A stretch of 6,393 bases of DNA from Candidatus Hodarchaeota archaeon (GTDB lineage: Archaea; Asgardarchaeota; Heimdallarchaeia; Hodarchaeales; Hodarchaeaceae), in assembly GCA_030589605.1 (NCBI GenBank), contig JAUUVJ010000251.1:1-6393 (forward strand). The letters are read 5' to 3'. The position numbers and the translations under genes are program-made. The notes beneath the pieces are model-generated. The model ran no database searches, was not told where the DNA came from, and saw only the letters and a program-made list of their open reading frames with translations. Numbering within the stretch: the first letter of the stretch is position 1; each line of letters opens with the position of its first letter. Of the stretch, positions 1-4,299 are shown in pieces.

Positions 1-1
1 C

Positions 2-277
2 CCACTATTAAATGGTTTGATCTATACAAATTTGGCTGGTAAAGACAATAAACAATTCTATCAGTTAATATCCAGAAATGTACAGTATTCTCAAATCCTA
101 AACTATTCGATTAAAACAAAAGAACCTATTTCATACAAAAATGGAAAAGAACTCGTTCAATGGATAATAGAAACTTATGTTAATAAATATCCTGATCAAC
201 TAACAGGATCAGGCATTCAACTAGGTATTTTAAAGCCAAATGGATTTGAATGGATTCGAAAAGATTTCGAAAAGTAA
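2..277 (+). CDS. 3' end of an unrecognised protein gene (truncated by window edge)
   Basis: The reading frame is open from the first full codon at position 2 and ends at TAA 275-277, giving about 91 residues of a C-terminus. An in-frame TTG lies at 17, but there is no ribosome site and no reason to think the gene starts there, so I treat it as 5'-truncated. The segment is mixed alpha/beta in character, has no Cys cluster and no membrane segment. It ends with a hydrophobic stretch (GIQLGILKPNGFEWI) and a charged tail. I do not recognise the family. Only 12 bases separate its stop from the TGTC-N6-GACA repeat that precedes the next gene. Confidence 0.65.
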   Translation, partial: PLLNGLIYTNLAGKDNKQFYQLISRNVQYSQILNYSIKTKEPISYKNGKELVQWIIETYVNKYPDQLTGSGIQLGILKPNGFEWIRKDFEK

Positions 278-288
278 AAAACCATCAA

Positions 289-311
289 TTGTCATTATAG
301 ACATTTAATTT
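289..311 (+). repeat. Dispersed 23-bp repeat, copy A, with TGTC-N6-GACA palindrome
   Basis: The core TGTCATTATAGACA (290-303) is an inverted repeat, TGTC-ATTATA-GACA. It sits in a 23-bp block matching 1743-1765 at 21 of 23 positions, and weaker similarity continues for about 30 bases (AATTCAAAA-TGAAA on both sides). It lies between the stop of the truncated gene and the HEPN-type gene. An A/T-rich TATA candidate (TTTTAAAAATA, 309-319) overlaps its end, so it is well placed to be an operator for the downstream gene. Binding is inferred, not shown. Confidence 0.55.
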
Positions 312-378
312 TAAAAATAGAAAATAAATTCAAAATGAAAATCTTTCACATACAAAACTAGAAATAATTTTCCAAGTT

Positions 379-1383
379 ATGAAAAAAGGAGGTATTTGTA
401 TAACTTCAATTACTTTATTTACAGCTAGACGGTTATTAGTAATCAAAGAAATGTATAATCAGGCAATATTGTGTCGAATCGATGGATCTGATACTTCTAG
501 AATGATAGCTTGTCATCATTTGGATATGGCTGTTGAATTATTTTTGAAAACAATATTGACATATCTTGATCCTTTAGTAAAAATTAAATTTATTCAATTC
601 CCTGATCTATGGAAAAATACCAATCAAATCTGTCAAAATAAAATGACCTATATCCTTCCTTATGAATCCGATATGATAACATTACATGGTTCTCGTAATC
701 AAGTACAACATCAAGGAAGTGTTCCTTCCTCATCTGATCTATTACAATTTGAAATCTGTGTAAAAAAATTCTTAGATGAAGTGCTTTTAGCGATTTTCTC
801 AAAAAAGCTTGATGATATTTTTTTTGCTGATGTAATTCACAATATACAGATTAAAAACTTCTTGAAAGACGCTGAATTATTACTTATTAGAAATAATTTC
901 AATCAATCCGTTGAGAAAGTATCTGTTGCATTTGAACTCGGAAAACACTACAAAATGAAAGAAATAAAAAAACGTCATGGATATGCTCCAAGTTTGAGTT
1001 CTCATATGTCCCCTTTAATTCCTGATTTCAATAACATTGGTTCTAGCTTTGGATCTTTTGGAGGAACTCGAGAAGTTGAATTTTTAGGTCGTGATTTAAC
1101 AGAAATTAAAAGAGGATTAAATGATTTAGTAAGAGATATGTCTGAAATGAGGAGGACTATATCTAATGAACTTGAATTACTCAGATCAATCAATGACATT
1201 TTAATGTTGGGTTTAAACTATTTAGATTACAACAAGTTCAAGAAAATGTCGTATAATGTGTTTAATATCGAATCTCATCCTGATTCTTGGACATCTCGTG
1301 ATAAAAGCATAAGCAATACTAAAGATGACGCTCTTTTTTGTCTTAATTTCGTTTTTATGGCTCTACAACTTTGGAGAGTATAG
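379..1383 (+). CDS. HEPN-like domain protein with R-x4-H motif and C-terminal coiled coil
   Basis: This 334-residue protein has no signal peptide and is probably cytosolic. Residues ~12-155 look like an all-helical HEPN domain: a helix around RLLVIKEMYNQAI, a second containing HHLDMAVELFLKTIL, then LHGSRNQVQHQG with R106 and H111, the R-x4-H spacing of HEPN ribonucleases. Residues ~155-195 form a further helical segment, ~215-230 a Gly/Ser-rich linker, and ~235-275 a charged coiled-coil-like helix (DLTEIKRGLNDLVRDMSEM). HEPN proteins with this motif often cut RNA in toxin-antitoxin or phage defence systems; that role is inferred here. No MNT nucleotidyltransferase antitoxin is adjacent. The start is uncertain: ATG 379 has no ribosome site before it, while AAAGGAGGT (385-393) lies inside the ORF, 6 bases before an in-frame ATA at 400. 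The gene is convergent with a zinc-ribbon gene. Confidence 0.8.
   Translation: MKKGGICITSITLFTARRLLVIKEMYNQAILCRIDGSDTSRMIACHHLDMAVELFLKTILTYLDPLVKIKFIQFPDLWKNTNQICQNKMTYILPYESDMITLHGSRNQVQHQGSVPSSSDLLQFEICVKKFLDEVLLAIFSKKLDDIFFADVIHNIQIKNFLKDAELLLIRNNFNQSVEKVSVAFELGKHYKMKEIKKRHGYAPSLSSHMSPLIPDFNNIGSSFGSFGGTREVEFLGRDLTEIKRGLNDLVRDMSEMRRTISNELELLRSINDILMLGLNYLDYNKFKKMSYNVFNIESHPDSWTSRDKSISNTKDDALFCLNFVFMALQLWRV
385..393 (+). promoter_or_regulatory. Strong Shine-Dalgarno inside the annotated 5' end of the HEPN gene
   Basis: AAAGGAGGT is a long match to the archaeal 16S 3' end complement. Six bases after it the in-frame codon is ATA (400-402). No ATG, GTG or TTG occurs in frame at a normal distance; the TTG at 396 is out of frame and stops quickly. 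Either ATA is the start, giving 327 residues, or the site is fortuitous and ATG 379 is used. Confidence 0.5.
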
Positions 1384-1415
1384 GATTTTCCTTTAAAACT
1401 AATTAGAAGTTAAAA

Positions 1416-1433
1416 TGACACCATATTTTGTCA
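1416..1433. terminator. Hairpin between convergent genes, possible bidirectional terminator
   Basis: TGACA-CCATATTT-TGTCA is a 5-bp inverted repeat in the 51-base gap between the HEPN gene stop (1383) and the zinc-ribbon gene stop (1435). On the minus strand TTTT follows directly. On the plus strand T-rich sequence (GGTTTTCCTTTT) follows within the next gene's end. Short stem, so only a candidate. Confidence 0.35.
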
Positions 1434-1434
1434 G

Positions 1435-1665
1435 TTATCGGTTTTCCTTTTGATCCTTAAAATTAGGCTGTTCCAATTCAACTAGATCATCCCCAATAAT
1501 TGCTTCCTCCATTGAGATCTCTTTCATTTTACCTGAATTTTCGTCTGATTTTTCACGTTTAATTCTTATTTGACACGACTCACAATCGGTGTCAGCAATA
1601 TCATCAGATGTTAAGGAACGAGCTCCGCATTTAACACAAACATAAGATTTTATTTCTGTATTCAA
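1435..1665 (-). CDS. Small C2C2 zinc-ribbon protein with acidic C-terminal tail
   Basis: The protein is 76 residues if started at TTG 1665. It begins with a zinc ribbon, CVKC and CESC (C10, C13, C28, C31), followed by a basic stretch (RIKREK) and a Glu/Asp-rich tail. Such small ribbons usually bind nucleic acid or protein; no specific family is recognised. The frame stays open to a TTG at 1695. However, AGGAGA (1680-1675) lies 6 bases before an in-frame ATA (1668) and 9 before TTG 1665, and the TATA box (CTTTATAATT, 1707-1697) puts the transcript start near 1677-1681. That argues against the 1695 start. The gene converges on the HEPN gene, and the second TGTC-N6-GACA repeat lies upstream of its promoter, so the two may share a regulator. 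This is an inference from the shared repeat. Confidence 0.72.
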   Translation of the reverse strand: MNTEIKSYVCVKCGARSLTSDDIADTDCESCQIRIKREKSDENSGKMKEISMEEAIIGDDLVELEQPNFKDQKENR

Positions 1666-1696
1666 TATTTGATGTCTCCTAGTAAAATCATTCAAT

Positions 1697-1707
1697 TAAT
1701 TATAAAG
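1697..1707 (-). promoter_or_regulatory. TATA box for the minus-strand zinc-ribbon gene
   Basis: On the minus strand the sequence reads CTTTATAATT, an archaeal TATA-like box. A transcript start about 25 bases downstream falls near 1677-1681, directly at the AGGAGA ribosome site, giving a very short leader. Confidence 0.5.
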
Positions 1708-1742
1708 TTGGTTTTATGGGTTTTTACTACATTAAATTTCAT

Positions 1743-1765
1743 TTGTCATTATGGACATTCAATTT
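1743..1765 (+). repeat. Dispersed 23-bp repeat, copy B, with TGTC-N6-GACA palindrome
   Basis: TGTCATTATGGACA (1744-1757) matches copy A (290-303) except for one base, and the 23-bp block differs at only two positions. It lies about 40 bases upstream of the TATA box of the minus-strand zinc-ribbon gene and about 160 bases before the plus-strand promoter at 1922. Both copies point the same way, so this is either a shared operator or a duplicated intergenic segment. Confidence 0.55.
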
Positions 1766-1797
1766 AGAATGAAATTCAGAAATAATTCAAAACTGAA

Positions 1798-1848
1798 ATT
1801 CAGGTAACATATTGTACAAATTCAAATTAATGATTCAGGTAACATATT
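1798..1848 (+). repeat. 16-bp direct repeat (ATTCAGGTAACATATT) in non-coding DNA
   Basis: The 16-mer occurs exactly at 1798-1813 and 1833-1848, a 35-base period. A 10-mer TGAAATTCAG also occurs twice just before, at 1770-1779 and 1794-1803. The whole 1696-2029 gap shows no supportable ORF on either strand. It holds these repeats, the TGTC-N6-GACA copy B and the promoter at 1922-1948. The tandem arrangement could mark a regulator-binding region or a short duplication. Confidence 0.5.
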
Positions 1849-1921
1849 ATGTTTTTTTATTCTGTAACCTTTAGTAAGCAATTTTACCATATTAGTTTAA
1901 GCTTTGACTAAAAGAATTAAT

Positions 1922-1948
1922 ATTTATATGTCTAACTGGAACGTTCCA
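1922..1948 (+). promoter_or_regulatory. TATA box plus perfect 12-bp palindrome upstream of the 53-residue zinc-ribbon gene
   Basis: A TATA-like ATTTATATG (1922-1930) is followed by TGGAACGTTCCA (1937-1948), a perfect palindrome. The expected transcript start, about 25 bases after the TATA box, is near 1950. The palindrome therefore lies between TATA and start, a common site for archaeal repressors. The leader to the GTG start at 2030 would be about 80 bases. Confidence 0.5.
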
Positions 1949-2029
1949 AGAAATAAATAAAACCTATGTACAAATATGTGATATTAAAAATAAAGAGAGT
2001 CCATAACTCAAATAAAAAGAGGAATTGAA

Positions 2030-2191
2030 GTGAAACTTAAAAAAAAAGAGTGTCCTGAATGTAAAAACGAAACTCCAGTTCTAATGGATACCAAAAAACA
2101 AATATATGATTGTCCTGTTTGTAGATGTTTATTCTCAAATGAAAATGAATCTTTAGTAATTATTAGACATGGTTATACTTATAAAGGTTAA
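2030..2191 (+). CDS. 53-residue C2C2 zinc-ribbon protein
   Basis: A GTG start at 2030 is preceded by GAGGA (2019-2023) with a 6-base spacer; the frame ends at TAA 2189-2191. The protein begins with a Lys-rich stretch, then CPEC (C8, C11), a beta-hairpin-like segment, CPVC with an extra C (C28, C31, C33), and a short tail ending RHGYTYKG. It resembles a stand-alone zinc ribbon of the kind seen in transcription or translation factors and in small archaeal regulators. I recognise no specific family. It has its own promoter with a palindrome in operator position, so autoregulation is plausible but not shown. It is the second small zinc ribbon within 600 bases. Confidence 0.72.
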   Translation: MKLKKKECPECKNETPVLMDTKKQIYDCPVCRCLFSNENESLVIIRHGYTYKG

Positions 2192-2266
2192 TTCAACATC
2201 TCATGTCGAAATGATTACTATTAGTGAGAAATCATAGGTCCAATTGAAATGTAATATGGTATGATC

Positions 2267-2292
2267 TTCAAAATTTTTGAATGTATATAAAA
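2267..2292 (+). promoter_or_regulatory. 15-bp palindrome abutting a strong TATA box
   Basis: TTCAAAA-T-TTTTGAA (2267-2281) is a perfect inverted repeat. It ends two bases before TATATAAAA (2284-2292), the best TATA box in the window, so it covers the BRE position where TFB binds. A transcript would start near 2312 and give a leader of about 42 bases to the ATG at 2354. The arrangement suggests a repressor or activator site. Confidence 0.5.
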
Positions 2293-2353
2293 GGAATACA
2301 AATATTGAAGTTGAAAGTAATTTAATACCTGTTAGTAAAATCGGGGATTAACG

Positions 2354-2488
2354 ATGTCTGCTGAGTGTAACCATCAAACAATCTTCTGCAATTGTACTGA
2401 GGAAGAAATTAGAGACGAAAAAAGATCGAACTTATCGTTTAAATTTTCTTACAATCCCAAGATTAAATGTATGTCCTATAGGGTCTAA
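2354..2488 (+). CDS. 44-residue Cys/His-rich small protein
   Basis: An ATG at 2354 is preceded by GGGGA (2343-2347) with a 6-base spacer, the same spacing as the other genes here, and by a strong TATA box at 2284-2292. The N-terminus has C5, H7, C12 and C14 (ECNHQTIFCNCTEEE), a possible metal-binding knuckle, followed by a charged helix and a short tail with one more Cys. No family is recognised. Its last 57 bases overlap the 3' end of the convergent minus-strand gene, which is unusual. The end may therefore be a read-through tail, or the ORF may be a decayed longer gene. The promoter and ribosome site are the main support. Confidence 0.45.
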   Translation: MSAECNHQTIFCNCTEEEIRDEKRSNLSFKFSYNPKIKCMSYRV

Positions 2489-2905
2489 TACATCAAATCC
2501 CCCATCATAAGGACGAGGTCTAAGTTCGACTCTACGTACAAAAGGATCTTTTATTATTTTAGGAGGAAACAAATCAATTACCCCATTATCATGTAAAAGT
2601 CCTTTTCTACCAAAAAATCCGTGTTTTTCAGTAATTAAATTAGGAAACTGTACTTCTGGAATTGAATCAGGTTTCAAAAGTTGATTTCTTGCTGCTTCTT
2701 CTCCTATTTCTTTTAATCTTTGAATATGAGGAGCAAGTATCGAAGGTGGATCAGGTTTGTCTAACAGGTCTCTTATTGCTTTGGTATTGCTATAAAACTC
2801 TTGTAATCTATCAGGTTTGTCTGATATGCTTTTTAAATACTCTACGAGTGGGTCAGGTTTCTTTTTCGCGTTCTTAGAGTAAAGCCATTCATCCATTCTC
2901 TTCAC
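2432..2905 (-). CDS. Unrecognised 157-residue protein with four Lys-Pro-Asp motifs, leaderless
   Basis: The start is GTG 2905, with ATG 2896 (residue 4) as an alternative; the stop is TAA 2434-2432. The N-terminal half is helical and broken by KPD at residues 16-18, 30-32, 50-52 and 78-80, each followed by Pro or a polar residue, so short helices may alternate with KPD turns. The C-terminal half (about 90-157) has Gly, aromatic and Pro-rich strands (GFFGRKG, LRPRPYDGGF). There is no signal peptide, membrane segment or Cys cluster. A TATA box about 27 bases before GTG implies a transcript beginning at or next to the start codon, so it is probably translated leaderless. It is divergent from the predicted peptidase gene across a 146-base shared region. 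Function unknown. Confidence 0.72.
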   Translation of the reverse strand: MKRMDEWLYSKNAKKKPDPLVEYLKSISDKPDRLQEFYSNTKAIRDLLDKPDPPSILAPHIQRLKEIGEEAARNQLLKPDSIPEVQFPNLITEKHGFFGRKGLLHDNGVIDLFPPKIIKDPFVRRVELRPRPYDGGFDVLDPIGHTFNLGIVRKFKR

Positions 2906-2927
2906 ATGTGAAATTAGCTCTTTCAGG

Positions 2928-2940
2928 TATATATAATTTA
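2928..2940 (-). promoter_or_regulatory. TATA box of the leaderless minus-strand gene
   Basis: On the minus strand the sequence reads TAAATTATATATA. Its centre is about 27 bases from the GTG at 2905, which places the transcript start at about 2907. No ribosome site precedes the start, consistent with leaderless translation. Confidence 0.55.
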
Positions 2941-2943
2941 GGA

Positions 2944-3051
2944 TTATAAAGCTGAAAAATATGAGGGTTTTATGGATGTTTTACTCTCTTTCATCTATTT
3001 GTTGGAATCTTTTGTTAGTAATACTATTTAAGAACTCTCTGGTGAAAAGGA
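2944..3051 (+). promoter_or_regulatory. Upstream region and ribosome site of the predicted peptidase gene
   Basis: GGTGA (3041-3045) with a 6-base spacer fixes the ATG at 3052. Two TATA candidates exist: TTATAAAG (2944-2951), giving a leader of about 80 bases, and TATTTAA (3025-3031), which would give an almost leaderless transcript and is less consistent with the ribosome site. Confidence 0.4.
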
Positions 3052-3822
3052 ATGCCGAAATTCAACTTCAATCCCAAAATCAATGGATTCTCATTTTCTA
3101 ATACAGAAGCATGTGAATATATCAATAGTAAAGATGCATTACAAAAAGCAGAACTCGTTCTTCCAAATAATATTCAAAAAGTCCGAACAATTGTCGACTC
3201 TATTCGAAGTAGAGGATTTGTTGAACAGTTTATTGATAATTTACCCATTCTTAGTGCAATTAAAGAATCGCTGGTTCTTTTTGATACAATTTTTCGTCCA
3301 ATATCTCCTGGAGCTCTTAAGGCACATATATTTTCTGAAGAACAAGGTGGTGTTTGTTTCGGAATGTCATATCTTTCATTATATTATCTGTTAAATGATA
3401 TTTCTGCCTGTAATATTTCTATTGATCATTGTTGGATACCCATTTGCCTCATCCAATATGGAGCTTCTACTATCTTGGAGAGATTCAAAAATACAATTAA
3501 AGAATCTAGTGGATCTAATCATAGTACTATAAAGGGGGTGAAACAATGCTTGAATAATCTGCCTGCTATAATTCTGTGTTTATGGGGCGAATATTATAAA
3601 CTCTCTTCTGATCCAGTTCCTGTAGGACATAGTGTTATCGCATATAATTTAGAGTTTTCGAATGGTTCTGAGTATATTATAGATACATATGACCCGAATT
3701 ACCGAGGAAAAACAACTATGCTGCATTTTGATAAACAATTCAATATTATTAACCAAAATCAAAACATAGATTGGAAAGAAGTACGTATATGGGATGATAG
3801 ACTTTTCAGATTTAATATTTAA
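3052..3822 (+). CDS. Predicted papain/C39-like cysteine peptidase
   Basis: This 256-residue protein has no signal peptide. The C-terminal two thirds fit a papain-like fold: the nucleophile motif GGVCFGMSYLSLYYL (C102 at the start of a helix), then PVGHSVIAYNLE with H193 on a strand, then IIDTYDPNYRGK with D214 and N216, the order Cys-His-Asp/Asn. The GxCxGM ... GHxVxAY ... YDPN pattern is that of predicted papain-like and C39-like peptidases or transglutaminase-like enzymes. The catalytic residues look intact; the substrate is unknown. Residues 1-90 are a separate helical N-terminal part, perhaps a substrate-binding or pro-region. The protein lacks the ABC transporter parts of bacteriocin-type C39 exporters. 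It is divergent from the KPD-motif gene, which invites the guess of enzyme and partner, but nothing in the sequence proves this. Confidence 0.68.
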   Translation: MPKFNFNPKINGFSFSNTEACEYINSKDALQKAELVLPNNIQKVRTIVDSIRSRGFVEQFIDNLPILSAIKESLVLFDTIFRPISPGALKAHIFSEEQGGVCFGMSYLSLYYLLNDISACNISIDHCWIPICLIQYGASTILERFKNTIKESSGSNHSTIKGVKQCLNNLPAIILCLWGEYYKLSSDPVPVGHSVIAYNLEFSNGSEYIIDTYDPNYRGKTTMLHFDKQFNIINQNQNIDWKEVRIWDDRLFRFNI

Positions 3823-3930
3823 GTAATATGAGATTTTAATAGTTTTTTAACTTCCATTCTAATTCCTTCTGCTTTACTCATCTTCAGGATATTTTGTAAT
3901 ATAATGTTTCCAAACCTTTTCAGAAAGCAT
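3819..3930 (-). pseudogene. Possible frameshifted C-terminal remnant of a small gene
   Basis: On the minus strand, 18 codons from ATG 3930 (MLSEKVWKHYITKYPEDE) stop at 3874. An overlapping frame starting at ATG 3881 continues as MSKAEGIRMEVKKLLKSHIT to TAA 3819. Joined through a one-base shift they read as one plausible helical segment. The stop codons of this remnant and of the plus-strand peptidase gene overlap. The composition is protein-like, but the piece is too short to identify and could be chance. Confidence 0.22.
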
Positions 3931-4199
3931 TAGTCTTTAGAAACCGAATTTAGGTCTTCCTAATTTCTAGAAAAGTGTGCCCCCAGAAATGTGAATTTCG
4001 TTTATTAGACGATTGAAAGAAATCTGGATAGTGAAAAGTGGTTAATGTCGGATTAACAAATAGATAGAATCGAAAACAGCCAATTTGTTGAAAAATTACT
4101 GAAAATGAGGAGCTTATAAATATTATCAAGGTTCTTTTACCTTGGAAAAAAAGAAAGAAAAGGAATGAATTTAATATCTGCCTACTATTCCTTTTTCTT
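3931..4199. other. Non-coding stretch left of the insertion sequence
   Basis: No convincing gene lies here on either strand. It holds the former 3' end and trailer of the interrupted minus-strand gene (to 4171), two hairpins (4127-4144 and 4154-4200), and a plus-strand TATA-like CTTATAAATATTA (4113-4125) with no obvious gene to drive. Confidence 0.4.
4127..4144. terminator. Short perfect hairpin in the trailer of the interrupted gene
   Basis: CAAGGT-TCTTTT-ACCTTG is a 6-bp perfect stem. On the minus strand it comes directly after a T-run (CTTTTTTTCC), downstream of the ancestral stop at 4171. It fits a termination or mRNA 3'-end region for that gene. No T-run follows on the plus strand. Confidence 0.35.
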
Positions 4200-4200
4200 T
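4154..4200 (-). terminator. Inverted repeat around the ancestral stop codon of the interrupted gene
   Basis: AAAGAAAAGGAAT (4154-4166) pairs with ATTCCTTTTTCTTT (4187-4200) with one bulged base and a 20-base loop. On the minus strand the downstream arm runs into T-rich DNA (CTTTCTTTTTTTCC), the kind of tract that ends archaeal transcripts. The upstream arm encodes the basic tail of the interrupted protein, so the pairing may be partly chance. Confidence 0.35.
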
Positions 4201-4203
4201 TAA
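4171..4203 (-). pseudogene. Detached 3' end of the gene split by the insertion sequence
   Basis: Read on the minus strand from TTAA (4203-4200), the frame gives Lys-Glu-Lys-Gly-Ile-Val-Gly-Arg-Tyr and then TAA (4173-4171). If the element and one TTAA are removed, this joins in frame to the membrane helix ending ...GYLLL at 5827-5830. The basic tail right after the helix follows the positive-inside rule for a type I membrane protein, which strongly supports this as the original C-terminus. Confidence 0.65.
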
Positions 4204-4218
4204 CAGAGATGTGCAAAA
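4200..4218 (+). repeat. Left terminal inverted repeat of the insertion sequence
   Basis: TTAACAGAGATGTGCAAAA pairs with 5812-5830 in inverse orientation, differing at two positions. The first four bases may be the target duplication. Confidence 0.8.
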
Positions 4219-4220
4219 AT

Positions 4221-4282
4221 CTATAATCTAGTTTTTTTCGATTAATTCGAATCTATCGAAGTTATTGAATAGCTAACTTCGA
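4221..4282 (+). promoter_or_regulatory. Transposase promoter and leader hairpin
   Basis: A TATA-like CTATAATCTAG (4221-4231) lies just inside the left end. It is followed by a perfect 9-bp stem, TCGAAGTTA (4256-4264) and TAACTTCGA (4274-4282), with a 9-base loop, 17 bases before the ATG. A start near 4250 would put the hairpin at the 5' end of the transcript. Such a structure could limit transposase translation, especially from outside read-through, as described for several insertion sequences. Confidence 0.45.
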
Positions 4283-4299
4283 CAAAAAACATAATTTTA

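Noticed and set aside
590..1199. Minus-strand frames opposite the HEPN gene (590-802 and 1002-1199)
   Set aside because: They are antisense to a longer, protein-like frame with a recognisable domain and have no promoter or ribosome site.
1743..1848. CRISPR array
   Set aside because: Only two copies of a 16-mer with a 19-base gap and no further units; no cas-like genes nearby.
2662..2877. Plus-strand frame opposite the KPD-motif gene
   Set aside because: Leu/Val-rich product without ribosome site, explained as the reverse of the repeated KPD codons.
3083..3394. Second plus-strand frame inside the peptidase gene
   Set aside because: Out-of-frame shadow; the 3052 frame has the ribosome site and the catalytic motifs.
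4113..4125. TATA box CTTATAAATATTA as the transposase promoter
   Set aside because: It lies outside the element by about 75 bases, while a TATA-like site exists inside the left end at 4221. Any drive from it would be incidental.
3950..4216. 88-residue minus-strand open frame spanning the left end of the insertion sequence
   Set aside because: Its start lies inside the terminal repeat, the composition is Phe/Ser/Arg-rich low complexity, and it crosses the insertion junction, so it arose by chance when the element inserted.
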